This document shows positions 1 to 6,629 of a stretch of DNA of 18,181 nt, piece after piece. The position numbers were made by a program, and so were the translations under genes. Origin of the DNA: an uncultured Ruminococcus sp. (GTDB lineage Bacteria; Bacillota; Clostridia; Oscillospirales; CAG-272); assembly GCA_902796505.1 (NCBI GenBank), contig CADBPA010000066.1, positions 1 through 18,181 on the forward strand. Reading direction: 5' to 3'. The notes beneath the pieces are model-generated. The model was not told where the DNA came from, searched no databases, and was given only the letters and a program-made list of their open reading frames with translations. Position 1 is the stretch's first letter, and each line of letters starts with the position of its first letter.

Positions 1-150
1 CGGCTTTATCCGGTCGAGCTGGCGCGTGACCATATTCAGCATCCCGAAGATCGCGTTGGTGTTCTTCCCGGTCTTGGTCGTCAGCGGGCGAACGCCGTAG
101 AAGGCGCGGTTGATGATGCTGTTGCCGTCGATGACAAGGATTTTTTTCAT
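1..150 (-). CDS. polA: DNA polymerase I, N-terminal fragment (partial, runs off left edge)
   Basis: Only the first 50 codons are in the window, read leftward from the ATG at 148-150. They translate to a start like MKKILVIDGNSIINRAFYG followed by RPLTTKTGKNTNAIFGML, which matches the beginning of the 5'-3' exonuclease (FEN-like) domain of bacterial Pol I. The Asp of the VIDGNS motif is the first metal-binding acidic residue of that nuclease family. Pol I removes RNA primers and fills gaps in replication and repair. The ATG overlaps the stop of the upstream membrane-protein gene as ATGA, and a GGGAGG sequence lies a few bases before it inside that gene, so the two are probably co-transcribed and translationally coupled. 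The polymerase domain cannot be seen. Confidence 0.9.
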   Translation of the reverse strand, partial: MKKILVIDGNSIINRAFYGVRPLTTKTGKNTNAIFGMLNMVTRQLDRIKP

Positions 151-1142
151 GCTTCTTCCTCCCGTTCTCCGGCAGGCGCCTCTTTTTCCTCGGTCGCTTG
201 CGGCTTTTCTTCCGCCGCCTCCTGCGCCTCATCGGTACTTTCTGCGCTCTGCGCCGCGCTCCGCGCTTCCTCTGCGGCAAGCGCCGTCTCATATTCGCGT
301 TCGTCTGCCGCCGCCGTCAGGTTCCTGACGAAGGGATGGACGGTTTTCTTTCTTTCCCCGGTCTGCAGATAGCAGCCCTTCGCGCCGGTCAGAAGCCCGG
401 TGACCAGAAGAAGGATCGGGAAGAGCGGATCGGTCGAGATCATCTCCCCGGCAAAGAGGCGGTAGATCAGCGTCGGCAGGGAAGCGTAAAGCGAGAGCGC
501 CGAGGCGATCAGGGCGACCGTGATCTGCGTGCGCGAATGGCCGCGTCCGAGCGCGTCTCTCGATTCGGTGACGAAGAAGATCGCGGCGAAAAGAAACGCC
601 ACCTCTTCGCTGACCTTGATCGGATCGTTCATCGCAAAGGTCGTATTCAGGAACAGATAGAGCGCGAGCAGAAGATTGCCGAGCGCGCCGGAAAGCGAGA
701 AGGCTCCCCGGATCACCGAGCGGCGCTTCGTCCCGGCAACCGTGAAAACGCAATAGCCGGCGGTGACGATCAGAAAGACCGCGGCGGCGCAGCGGATGAT
801 CCTCGCCGCTCTGCCCGCGTCGGCAAACGAAGAGCCGGAGAGCAGCAGAACGCCGCAGAAGAGGATCGCCGCGCAGTAGCAGCCGACCGGTATATAAATA
901 TAAGGAGAGAAAGCGTCCGTACCGCGGCTCTGCCGCTCCTTCCCTCCGAGGCCGTAGGTGAGCAGAAAGAGAAGCGTTATCAGAAGGATCCCGCCGGATA
1001 CGAGCGCGAGCGGTCCTTCAAAATGCCCGGAGGGCTTGCGCAGACTGAAGCAGGCGATCAGGCGCAGGATCACCGCAACGGCGACGCCTCCGCTCCCGAC
1101 GGCGAGATAGATCCTGCCGCGAGAAAGACTTTTTTTCATCAT
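147..1142 (-). CDS. Uncharacterised polytopic membrane protein, 331 aa
   Basis: I do not recognise the family. The protein shows about eight hydrophobic segments (roughly residues 11-32, 44-65, 82-102, 115-136, 152-170, 181-193, 206-229 and 239-258). A charged C-terminal tail of about 60 residues follows, very rich in Glu and Ala (from about residue 277) and probably disordered and cytoplasmic. I chose the tandem ATGATG at 1137-1142 because an AAGGA sits about 7 nt upstream. A longer open frame reaches 1331, but that part reads as non-coding, Cys/Phe-rich sequence and includes the likely promoter area. The gene ends in a 4-nt overlap with polA, so the two probably form an operon. No catalytic motif is visible. 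A transporter or a membrane scaffold are both possible, and no function is assigned. Confidence 0.75.
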   Translation of the reverse strand: MMKKSLSRGRIYLAVGSGGVAVAVILRLIACFSLRKPSGHFEGPLALVSGGILLITLLFLLTYGLGGKERQSRGTDAFSPYIYIPVGCYCAAILFCGVLLLSGSSFADAGRAARIIRCAAAVFLIVTAGYCVFTVAGTKRRSVIRGAFSLSGALGNLLLALYLFLNTTFAMNDPIKVSEEVAFLFAAIFFVTESRDALGRGHSRTQITVALIASALSLYASLPTLIYRLFAGEMISTDPLFPILLLVTGLLTGAKGCYLQTGERKKTVHPFVRNLTAAADEREYETALAAEEARSAAQSAESTDEAQEAAEEKPQATEEKEAPAGEREEEA

Positions 1143-1208
1143 CGGAAAGTCCTTTCCATCCTTTATTTCTATACGCGCGCGTAAAGTCCGCGGCGCTGTC
1201 ACATACAT

Positions 1209-1238
1209 TTTACACCATAATTGTGAACAAATTGTAAA
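1209..1238 (-). promoter_or_regulatory. Possible sigma-A promoter for the membrane protein-polA operon
   Basis: On the minus strand TTTACA (1233-1238) and TGTAAA (1209-1214) are 18 nt apart, about 70 nt upstream of the chosen start. The -35 box matches five of six consensus positions, but the -10 box matches only four. This is a weak candidate, and I saw no better one between 1143 and 1370. Confidence 0.25.
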
Positions 1239-1371
1239 CATTGCGAAAAAAACTCCGAAAAAGCCGCAAAAATGCCTCAAAACGATCGTTTTTGTACAGA
1301 ATGCACAAAAGCAAGAGTGACAAAAGGACAAAATTTCTACACAGTATTTTTCAGGAAAATCATCCGACCTC

Positions 1372-1400
1372 TTGCAATTTTACGCGAAATCAGTTATAAT
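1372..1400 (+). promoter_or_regulatory. Main sigma-A promoter of the S10-spc-alpha superoperon
   Basis: TTGCAA (1372-1377) and a perfect TATAAT (1395-1400) are separated by exactly 17 nt, facing rpsJ. Transcription would start near 1407, giving a leader of about 270 nt. The flanks are AT-rich, as expected for a strong ribosomal promoter. I saw no other promoter this good inside the operon. Confidence 0.88.
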
Positions 1401-1406
1401 AGTAGA

Positions 1407-1616
1407 GCTTGATATGCGTTGAAGCGGGAGGTTGCCGCCTTGGGCGGGTTAATTTCCGTGGAGTATGTCCGATATTTAACCGGGCGAAGCAAGAGTTTGC
1501 GGCATATGCCGCGGCTGTGTTGATTTCGGTTCACCGATTCCTTTCTGCGGGAAGATCGGAGAATCGCTTTTGTTGGGGTTCCGAGTGAACACCCGGCGCA
1601 GTGTGAAACTCTTGAG
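1407..1616 (+). promoter_or_regulatory. Structured 5' leader RNA of the S10 operon
   Basis: The leader is unusually long and full of complementary segments. At its 5' end GGTTAA (1447-1452) pairs with TTAACC (1476-1481), and CCGCC/GGCGG (1435-1439/1443-1447) is an alternative hairpin that shares one base. A domain is closed by a perfect 9-bp long-range helix, CAAGAGTTT (1490-1498) with AAACTCTTG (1606-1614). Inside it are the palindrome GCGGCATATGCCGC (1499-1512) and a nested stack: GTTCAC/GTGAAC (1529-1534/1585-1590), CGATTC/GAATCG (1535-1540/1561-1566) and CTTTC/GGAAG (1541-1545/1550-1554). TCGGA (1556-1560) could instead pair with TCCGA (1580-1584). Several consecutive helices suggest a regulatory RNA, probably an autogenous ribosomal-protein leader. 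The ligand is not known from sequence; in E. coli the S10 leader responds to L4. Confidence 0.7.
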
Positions 1617-1664
1617 CCTTCTTAAACGCAGGAACGCAAAGCAACGCACGCTAAATTAAGAAGG
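1617..1664 (+). promoter_or_regulatory. Hairpin masking the rpsJ Shine-Dalgarno sequence
   Basis: CCTTCTTAA (1617-1625) is perfectly complementary to TTAAGAAGG (1656-1664). The 3' arm contains the first half of the rpsJ ribosome-binding site AAGGAGG (1661-1667). The 5' arm begins two bases after the long-range leader helix ends, so the two helices could stack. The arrangement would let leader folding control translation initiation of rpsJ. Confidence 0.65.
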
Positions 1665-1675
1665 AGGAACATCAA

Positions 1676-1984
1676 ATGGCACAGAACAAGATCAGAGTGA
1701 AACTCAAGAGCTACGATTCCGCGATCATTGACGCCGCAGCGGCAAAGGTCGTAGACGCAGCGAAGAGAAACGGCAGCAGAGTCAGCGGTCCGATTCCGCT
1801 TCCGACCGAGAAGGAGATCATCACGATCCTCCGCGCGGTTCACAAGTACAAGGACAGCCGTGAGCAGTTTGAACGCCGCACGCACAAGAGACTGATCGAC
1901 ATTCTCGATCCCCAGCAGAAGACCGTCGAGGCTCTCATGAGTCTTGAGCTTCCGGCAGGCGTCGAGATCGAGATCAAGGCCTGA
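1676..1984 (+). CDS. rpsJ: 30S ribosomal protein S10 (uS10)
   Basis: The 102-residue product has the full S10 pattern, beginning KIRVKLKSYDSAIID, with VSGPIPLPTEKEI in the middle and RTHKRLIDILDP near the end, at the usual length. S10 belongs to the 30S head and, in many bacteria, also binds NusB in transcription antitermination. It is the first gene of the superoperon, preceded by AAGGAGG at 1661-1667 with an 8-nt spacer. Half of that site is paired in the predicted leader hairpin, so S10 synthesis is the most likely point of leader control. Confidence 0.97.
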   Translation: MAQNKIRVKLKSYDSAIIDAAAAKVVDAAKRNGSRVSGPIPLPTEKEIITILRAVHKYKDSREQFERRTHKRLIDILDPQQKTVEALMSLELPAGVEIEIKA

Positions 1985-2111
1985 TTGTGAGGGGAGCTTC
2001 AAATCCCCACAAGGAGCATCGCTCCGACACCACGACCTCGTGGTCAAGTTGGCGGGAGCCGATCGGCAAATTCACACCCGTCAACCAATAACCGAATGGA
2101 GGAAAAACCAA
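1985..2111 (+). promoter_or_regulatory. Hairpin-rich rpsJ-rplC intergenic region
   Basis: This 127-nt gap is long for the operon and holds three stem-loops in a row. GGGG (1991-1994) pairs with CCCC (2004-2007), with flanking TTGT/ACAA. GGAGC/GCTCC (2013-2017/2021-2025) has a 3-nt loop. ACCACG/CGTGGT (2029-2034/2039-2044) has a 4-nt loop. No U-tract follows, so these are not simple terminators. They could be an RNA-processing site, an attenuator or a protein-binding element upstream of rplC. No promoter was recognised. Confidence 0.5.
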
Positions 2112-2744
2112 ATGAAAAAGGGCATTATCGGCAAGAAGCTGGGCATGACTCAGATCTTTGACGAAAAAGGCAACGTGATACCCGTCACCCTGATTGAAGC
2201 AGGTCCCTGCGTGGTAGCACAGAAAAAGACCGTCGAAAACGACGGCTACGAGGCGATCCAGCTCGCCTATCAGGATGCGAAAGAGAAGCATCTGACCAAA
2301 GCGGAGGTCGGCCACTTCAAGAAAGCCGGTCTCAAACCGATGAAACACCTCAAAGAGTTCAGACTCGAAGATTGCTCCGCTTATGAAGCAGGCTCCGTGG
2401 TAACCGTCGAAACCTTCGTCGAAGGCGAAAAGGTCGACATCACAGGTATCACCAAAGGCCGCGGATATACCGGTTCGATCGTGAGATGGAATCATCACGT
2501 CCTCAGAATGACGCACGGTACCGGTCCCATTCACCGCGAAGTCGGATCCATGGGTCCCAACTCGACGCCGTCTCGTGTTTACAAGAACAAGAAGATGGCC
2601 GGTCAGTACGGTAACGAGCAGGTCACCATCCTCAACCTCACGGCAGTGAAAATCGACGCTGAAAAGAACCTGATCGCAGTCAAAGGCGCAGTTCCCGGCT
2701 CCCGCGGCGGAATCGTCTTTATCCGCGATTCGGTGAAAGCATAA
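2112..2744 (+). CDS. rplC: 50S ribosomal protein L3 (uL3)
   Basis: The 210-residue product starts MKKGIIGKKLGMTQIFDEKG, the signature opening of bacterial L3. It carries the central extended loop (GRGYTGSIVRWNHH, then MTHGTGPIHREVGSMG) that reaches the peptidyl-transferase centre. Length is typical. The frame stays open 56 codons upstream, but only the ATG at 2112 has a GGAGG at correct distance and matches the family start. L3 is an early-assembly 50S protein. The long upstream gap with hairpins sets it somewhat apart from rpsJ. Confidence 0.97.
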   Translation: MKKGIIGKKLGMTQIFDEKGNVIPVTLIEAGPCVVAQKKTVENDGYEAIQLAYQDAKEKHLTKAEVGHFKKAGLKPMKHLKEFRLEDCSAYEAGSVVTVETFVEGEKVDITGITKGRGYTGSIVRWNHHVLRMTHGTGPIHREVGSMGPNSTPSRVYKNKKMAGQYGNEQVTILNLTAVKIDAEKNLIAVKGAVPGSRGGIVFIRDSVKA

Positions 2745-2762
2745 CGGAAGGAGGAAATCACA

Positions 2763-3389
2763 ATGCCAAGCATGAAAGTCGTTAACATGGCGGGCAAGGA
2801 AGTCGGCAGCATCGAACTCTCGGAAAAGGTTTTCGGCGCTCCCGTCAATGAAGCAGTCCTCCATACCGCAGTCCGTGCCTACCTGCTGAACCAGAGACAG
2901 GGCACACAGTCCACCCTCACCCGTACCGAGGTTTCCGGCGGCGGCAAGAAGCCCTGGAAGCAGAAGGGTACCGGCCACGCAAGACAGGGAAGCACCCGCG
3001 CTCCGCAGTGGACGCACGGCGGCGTTGCTCTCGGCCCCAAGCCCCGCAGCTACCGCGTTTCTCTGAACAAGTCGGTCAAGCGCACCGCGATCTTCAGCGC
3101 CTTCTCGTCGAAGGTCGCCGACAATGATATGATCGTCGTGGACGCCATCACCGCAAACGAGTACAAGACCAAGACCATGGTCGCGATGCTCGCCGCGATC
3201 GGCGCAAAGAAGAAAGCGCTCGTCGTTCTCCCCGAGTCGAACCCGTTCGTCATCGGCAGCTTTGCCAACATCGAAGGCGTCAAGACGACTCAGTGGAACA
3301 CCATCAACGTTTATGACATCCTCAACTGCGATACGCTGATCGTCGCGCAGGATGCCGCAAAGAAAATCGAGGAGGTATATGTGAAATGA
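2763..3389 (+). CDS. rplD: 50S ribosomal protein L4 (uL4)
   Basis: The 208-residue product shows the L4 signature around residues 55-95, with GGGKKPWKQKGTGHARQGS followed by RAPQWTHGGVALGPKPRSY. This is the extended loop lining the exit tunnel. AAGGAGG sits 8 nt before the ATG at 2763; a second ATG three codons later is possible. L4 is a 50S assembly protein and, in E. coli, the repressor of its own S10 operon, which makes it a candidate ligand for the leader here (inference only). Its last codons overlap the rplW start as ATGA. Confidence 0.97.
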   Translation: MPSMKVVNMAGKEVGSIELSEKVFGAPVNEAVLHTAVRAYLLNQRQGTQSTLTRTEVSGGGKKPWKQKGTGHARQGSTRAPQWTHGGVALGPKPRSYRVSLNKSVKRTAIFSAFSSKVADNDMIVVDAITANEYKTKTMVAMLAAIGAKKKALVVLPESNPFVIGSFANIEGVKTTQWNTINVYDILNCDTLIVAQDAAKKIEEVYVK

Positions 3390-3682
3390 AATCTGTTGCG
3401 GATATCATCATCAGACCTCTGATCACGGAAAAGAGCATGGACGGCGTTGCTGCCAAGCGTTACAGCTTCGAGGTCAGAAAAGACGCCACCAAAGCCGAGA
3501 TCGCCGAGGCGGTCGAGACCATGTTCAAGAAGACCAAAGTCGCGAAGGTCAATACCATCACCATGAAGAGAAAGCCGAAGAGATACGGTGTTCACACCGG
3601 TTATACCGGCGAATGGAAAAAAGCGATCGTCACTCTCACCGAGGACTCCGCCACCATCGCCTTCTTCGACAGCATGAACTGA
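3386..3682 (+). CDS. rplW: 50S ribosomal protein L23 (uL23)
   Basis: The 98-residue product starts with the family motif DIIIRPLITEKSM and keeps the basic segment KRKPKRYGVHTGYTGEWKKAIVTL. L23 sits at the tunnel exit and docks trigger factor and the signal recognition particle, linking to SecY encoded downstream. The ATG overlaps the rplD stop by 4 nt, and its GAGGAGG lies inside the end of rplD, so translation is probably coupled. Confidence 0.96.
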   Translation: MKSVADIIIRPLITEKSMDGVAAKRYSFEVRKDATKAEIAEAVETMFKKTKVAKVNTITMKRKPKRYGVHTGYTGEWKKAIVTLTEDSATIAFFDSMN

Positions 3683-3700
3683 TAAGGAGGACAGGATACC

Positions 3701-4531
3701 ATGGCTATGAAGAAATATAAGGCTACGTCCCCTGCTCGCAGAGGAATGGCTACTCCCTCCTTCGACGAGATCACCAAGTTCTCTCCCGAAAAGAGCCTGC
3801 TCGCGAAGAAGAAAAAGAACGCCGGCAGAAACAACAACGGTAAGATCACCGTTCGCCACCACGGCGGCGGAAACAAGCTCAAGTACAGAGTGATCGACTT
3901 CAAGAGACAGGGCGAAGGCACCGCGAAGGTCATCGGCATCGAGTACGATCCGAACAGAACCTCCTACATCGCTCTCATCGAGAACGAGGAAGGCAAGAAG
4001 AGCTACATCGTCGCTCCTCTCGGCCTGACCGACGGCGACGTCGTCGCCACCGGTGCGAACGCGGATATCAAACCCGGCAACGTGCTTCCTCTGGAGAAGA
4101 TCCCGGTCGGTACCGTCATTCACAACATCGAGCTTTATCCCGGCAAGGGCGCGCAGCTCGTCCGTTCGGCAGGTGCTTTCGCACAGCTGATGGCGAAGGA
4201 AAACGGGACCGCACAGGTCAGACTTCCTTCCGGCGAGGTCCGCATCGTCCGTCTTGACTGCGTCGCAACGATCGGTCAGGTCGGCAACCTTGAGCATGAG
4301 ACCGAGAAGCTCGGTAAGGCCGGTAAGACCCGCCACCTGGGCATCCGCCCGACCGTCCGCGGTTCTGTTATGAACCCCTGCGACCACCCGCACGGCGGCG
4401 GCGAAGGCAAATCCCCGATCGGACATCCCGGTCCTGTTACTCCTTGGGGCAAGCCTGCTCTCGGCTATAAGACGAGAAACAAGAAAGCCCGCACCAACAA
4501 GTTCATTATCAAACGCCGTAACGCGAAGTAA
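3701..4531 (+). CDS. rplB: 50S ribosomal protein L2 (uL2)
   Basis: The 276-residue product has the L2 start (MKKYKATSPARRGM), the OB-fold region with HHGGGNKLKYRVIDFKR, and the C-terminal DHPHGGGEGKSPIGHPGP loop. L2 is needed for subunit association and peptidyl transfer; the conserved His near the active site is His229 here. The residue two before it is Cys227, in MNPCDHPHGGG, where most bacteria have Val or Asn. An AGGAGG precedes the ATG by 10 nt. Size and order are normal. Confidence 0.97.
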   Translation: MAMKKYKATSPARRGMATPSFDEITKFSPEKSLLAKKKKNAGRNNNGKITVRHHGGGNKLKYRVIDFKRQGEGTAKVIGIEYDPNRTSYIALIENEEGKKSYIVAPLGLTDGDVVATGANADIKPGNVLPLEKIPVGTVIHNIELYPGKGAQLVRSAGAFAQLMAKENGTAQVRLPSGEVRIVRLDCVATIGQVGNLEHETEKLGKAGKTRHLGIRPTVRGSVMNPCDHPHGGGEGKSPIGHPGPVTPWGKPALGYKTRNKKARTNKFIIKRRNAK

Positions 4532-4556
4532 TGATTGAGAAGTAAGGAGAAACACC

Positions 4557-4838
4557 ATGAGCAGAAGTTTGAAAAAGGCGCCGTTCGTCGAGAAGAAGCT
4601 CTTCGACCGCATCGTCGCCATGAACGAAAAGAACGAAAAGAAAGTGCTTAAGACCTGGTCCCGTTCCTCCACGATCTTCCCCGAATTCGTCGGGCATACG
4701 ATCGCGGTTCACGACGAAAGAAAGCACGTCCCCGTGTACGTCACGGAGGATATGGTCGGCCACAAACTCGGCGAATTCGCGCTCACCCGTACCTTCAAAG
4801 GTCACGCCGGCTCGAAGACGTCGAACAACGGAAACTGA
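4557..4838 (+). CDS. rpsS: 30S ribosomal protein S19 (uS19)
   Basis: The 93-residue product matches S19 throughout: MSRSLKKAPFVEKKL at the start, TWSRSSTIFPEFVGHTIAVH in the centre and GHKLGEFALTRTFKGHAG near the end. S19 pairs with S13 in the 30S head and contacts tRNA and 23S bridges. Its start follows AAGGAG with a 7-nt spacer. Placement between rplB and rplV is the standard order. Confidence 0.97.
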   Translation: MSRSLKKAPFVEKKLFDRIVAMNEKNEKKVLKTWSRSSTIFPEFVGHTIAVHDERKHVPVYVTEDMVGHKLGEFALTRTFKGHAGSKTSNNGN

Positions 4839-4856
4839 TAGGAGGAAATTCCGAAC

Positions 4857-5198
4857 ATGGAAGCAAAAGCATATCTCAAATATGTCAGAATTTCTCCGCG
4901 CAAGATGAAGATCGTTCTTGACCTCATCCGAGGCAAAGACACCGATGCCGCTATGGCAATTCTGAAGAACACCAATAAGATGGCCTGCGAGCCGCTTATG
5001 AAACTCCTCAAATCCGCCATCGCGAACGCGGAGCACAACTTCAACATGGACGCCGGCAACCTCTACGTTTCCGAATGCTTTGTCTGCCCCGGACCGACTC
5101 TGAAGCGGATCCAGCCCAGAGCGCAGGGCAGAGCATTCCAGATCCTGAAGCGGACCAGCCATGTTACACTCGCAGTCAAAGAAAAGGAGGTCGGTTGA
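4857..5198 (+). CDS. rplV: 50S ribosomal protein L22 (uL22)
   Basis: The 113-residue product has the L22 features KYVRISPRKMKIVLDLIRGK, AIANAEHN, and a beta-hairpin with PTLKRIQPRAQGRAF that lines the exit tunnel; changes in that hairpin give macrolide resistance in other bacteria. The hairpin looks full length. The SD-to-ATG spacing is about 11 nt, slightly long. The 3' end carries the rpsC ribosome-binding site, and only 2 nt separate the two genes. Confidence 0.96.
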   Translation: MEAKAYLKYVRISPRKMKIVLDLIRGKDTDAAMAILKNTNKMACEPLMKLLKSAIANAEHNFNMDAGNLYVSECFVCPGPTLKRIQPRAQGRAFQILKRTSHVTLAVKEKEVG

Positions 5199-5200
5199 TT

Positions 5201-5992
5201 ATGGGACAGAAAGTTCATCCCCACGGTCTGCGCGTCGGCGTGATCAAGAACTGGGATTCCAGATGGTACGTCAACGATAAAGAGCTCGGTGATACGCTCG
5301 TTTCCGACCACAAGATCAGACTTTATATCAAAAACAAACTCCAGAGTGCGGGTATCCCGAAGATCGAGATCGAGCGCGACAGCGCCCGCGTCAGAGTTTT
5401 CGTTCAGTGCGCGAAGCCGGGCGTTGTCATCGGTTTCCACGGCGCCGAGATCGAAAAACTGCGTGCGGAGCTCGAAGCAATGGTCGGCAAGCCGGTCGTT
5501 GTCAACGTCATCGAGATCAAGAATCCCGACCTGAACGCTCAGCTCGTCGCTGAGTCCATCGCTTCTCAGCTTGAGAAGAGAACCTCCTTCCGCCGCGCCA
5601 TGAAGCTTGCCATCGGCAGAACCATGCGCCTCGGTGCGAGAGGAATCAAGGTTGCCTGCGGCGGCCGTCTCGGCGGCGCGGAGATCGCCCGTACCGAGCA
5701 TTATCACGAAGGCACCATTCCGCTTCAGACCCTGAGAGCGGACATCGACTACGGCTTCTGGGAAGCCAACACCACCTACGGTAAGATCGGCGTCAAAGTC
5801 TGGATCTACAAAGGCGAAGTCCTGAACGAGGCTGCTGCCGGCGAGAGACCCGAGCGCCGCGAGCGCCGTCCGAGAAGAAACGACAACGGCAACCGCCGCC
5901 CTCAGAACAGAGACGGTCAGCGCCGCGATTCTCGCGGACCCCGCCCGGACAACCGCGGTTTCAGAAAGCAGAGTGAGGAGGGCAACAAATAA
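5201..5992 (+). CDS. rpsC: 30S ribosomal protein S3 (uS3) with basic C-terminal extension
   Basis: The 263-residue product starts MGQKVHPHGLRVGVIKNWDS, the S3 signature, with AAAGGAGG upstream. An open frame 42 codons longer is rejected because it lies within rplV. Residues 1-210 are the normal KH type 2 plus C-terminal S3 domains (RTMRLGARGIKV, GGRLGGAEIARTEHYHEGTIPL). The KH GxxG loop reads GFHG at about residues 79-82, where most S3 proteins have a basic pair. Residues 211-263 are an unusual low-complexity tail rich in Arg, Asn, Gly and Pro; S3 of B. subtilis is about 218 aa. S3 forms part of the mRNA entry channel. The stop overlaps the rplP start by one base (TAATG). Confidence 0.96.
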   Translation: MGQKVHPHGLRVGVIKNWDSRWYVNDKELGDTLVSDHKIRLYIKNKLQSAGIPKIEIERDSARVRVFVQCAKPGVVIGFHGAEIEKLRAELEAMVGKPVVVNVIEIKNPDLNAQLVAESIASQLEKRTSFRRAMKLAIGRTMRLGARGIKVACGGRLGGAEIARTEHYHEGTIPLQTLRADIDYGFWEANTTYGKIGVKVWIYKGEVLNEAAAGERPERRERRPRRNDNGNRRPQNRDGQRRDSRGPRPDNRGFRKQSEEGNK

Positions 5993-6423
5993 TGTTAATG
6001 CCTAAGAGAGTTAAGTACAGACGCGTTCAGCGCGGACGTCTTAAAGGAAAAGCCCTTCGCGGCAACACCATTTCGAACGGTAGCTACGGTCTTGTCGCCG
6101 CCGAGCCCGCTTGGATCACCTCCAACCAGATCGAGGCCGCCCGTATCGCCATGACGCGTTACGTCAAGCGCGGCGGTCAAGTCTGGATCAAGATCTTCCC
6201 GGATAAGCCGATCACCGAGAAACCGGCGGAGACCCGAATGGGTTCCGGTAAAGGTTCTCCCGAATACTGGGTAGCCGTCGTCAAACCCGGCAGAGTGATG
6301 TTCGAGATGGACGGCGTTACCGAGGAACAAGCAAAAGAGGCTATGCGTCTCGCTTCCAACAAACTTCCGATCAAGTGCAAGTTTGTCAAGAAGGAAGAGC
6401 AAGTAGCTGCCGAGGAGGTTTAA
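5992..6423 (+). CDS. rplP: 50S ribosomal protein L16 (uL16)
   Basis: The 143-residue product opens MLMPKRVKYRRVQRG, as L16 does, and contains EPAWITSNQIEAARIAMTRY, GGQVWIKIFPDKP and RMGSGKGSPEYWVAVVKPG. L16 binds near the A site and central protuberance and is required for late 50S assembly. The start shares one base with the rpsC stop, and a GGAGG lies in the rpsC tail. A second ATG two codons later would also fit the spacing, but the MLMPKR form matches the family. Confidence 0.96.
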   Translation: MLMPKRVKYRRVQRGRLKGKALRGNTISNGSYGLVAAEPAWITSNQIEAARIAMTRYVKRGGQVWIKIFPDKPITEKPAETRMGSGKGSPEYWVAVVKPGRVMFEMDGVTEEQAKEAMRLASNKLPIKCKFVKKEEQVAAEEV

Positions 6424-6426
6424 GCA

Positions 6427-6615
6427 ATGAAGGCAAAAGAAATCAGAGAGATGAGCGCCGAGCAGCTCAACGCAAAGCTCGGCGAACTGAAAGAAGAACT
6501 TTTCAATCTTCGCTTCCAGCTTGCGATCAACCAGCTCGACAACCCTCACAAGATCACCGACGTCAAGCGTGACATCGCCCGCGTCATGATGGTCATCCGT
6601 GAGAAGAACGCCTGA
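6427..6615 (+). CDS. rpmC: 50S ribosomal protein L29 (uL29)
   Basis: This 62-residue, almost all-helical protein has the L29 pattern (KEIREMSAEQLNAKLGELKEELFNLRFQ, then LDNPHKI and a basic helix). L29 neighbours L23 at the exit tunnel and helps dock nascent-chain factors. The GAGGAGG is within the last codons of rplP, 3 nt from which this gene begins. Length is standard. Confidence 0.95.
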   Translation: MKAKEIREMSAEQLNAKLGELKEELFNLRFQLAINQLDNPHKITDVKRDIARVMMVIREKNA

Positions 6616-6629
6616 TGGAGGATATAACA

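Noticed and set aside
198..1184. Plus-strand open frame of 328 codons opposite the membrane-protein gene
   Set aside because: Arg/Gly/Asp-rich shadow of the minus-strand gene, with no ribosome-binding site and no family resemblance. The minus-strand frame has membrane spans and coupling to polA.
6615..6629. Upstream ATG for rpsQ overlapping the rpmC stop
   Set aside because: It lacks a ribosome-binding site, while the ATG at 6630 has GGAGG at ideal distance and matches the usual S17 length.
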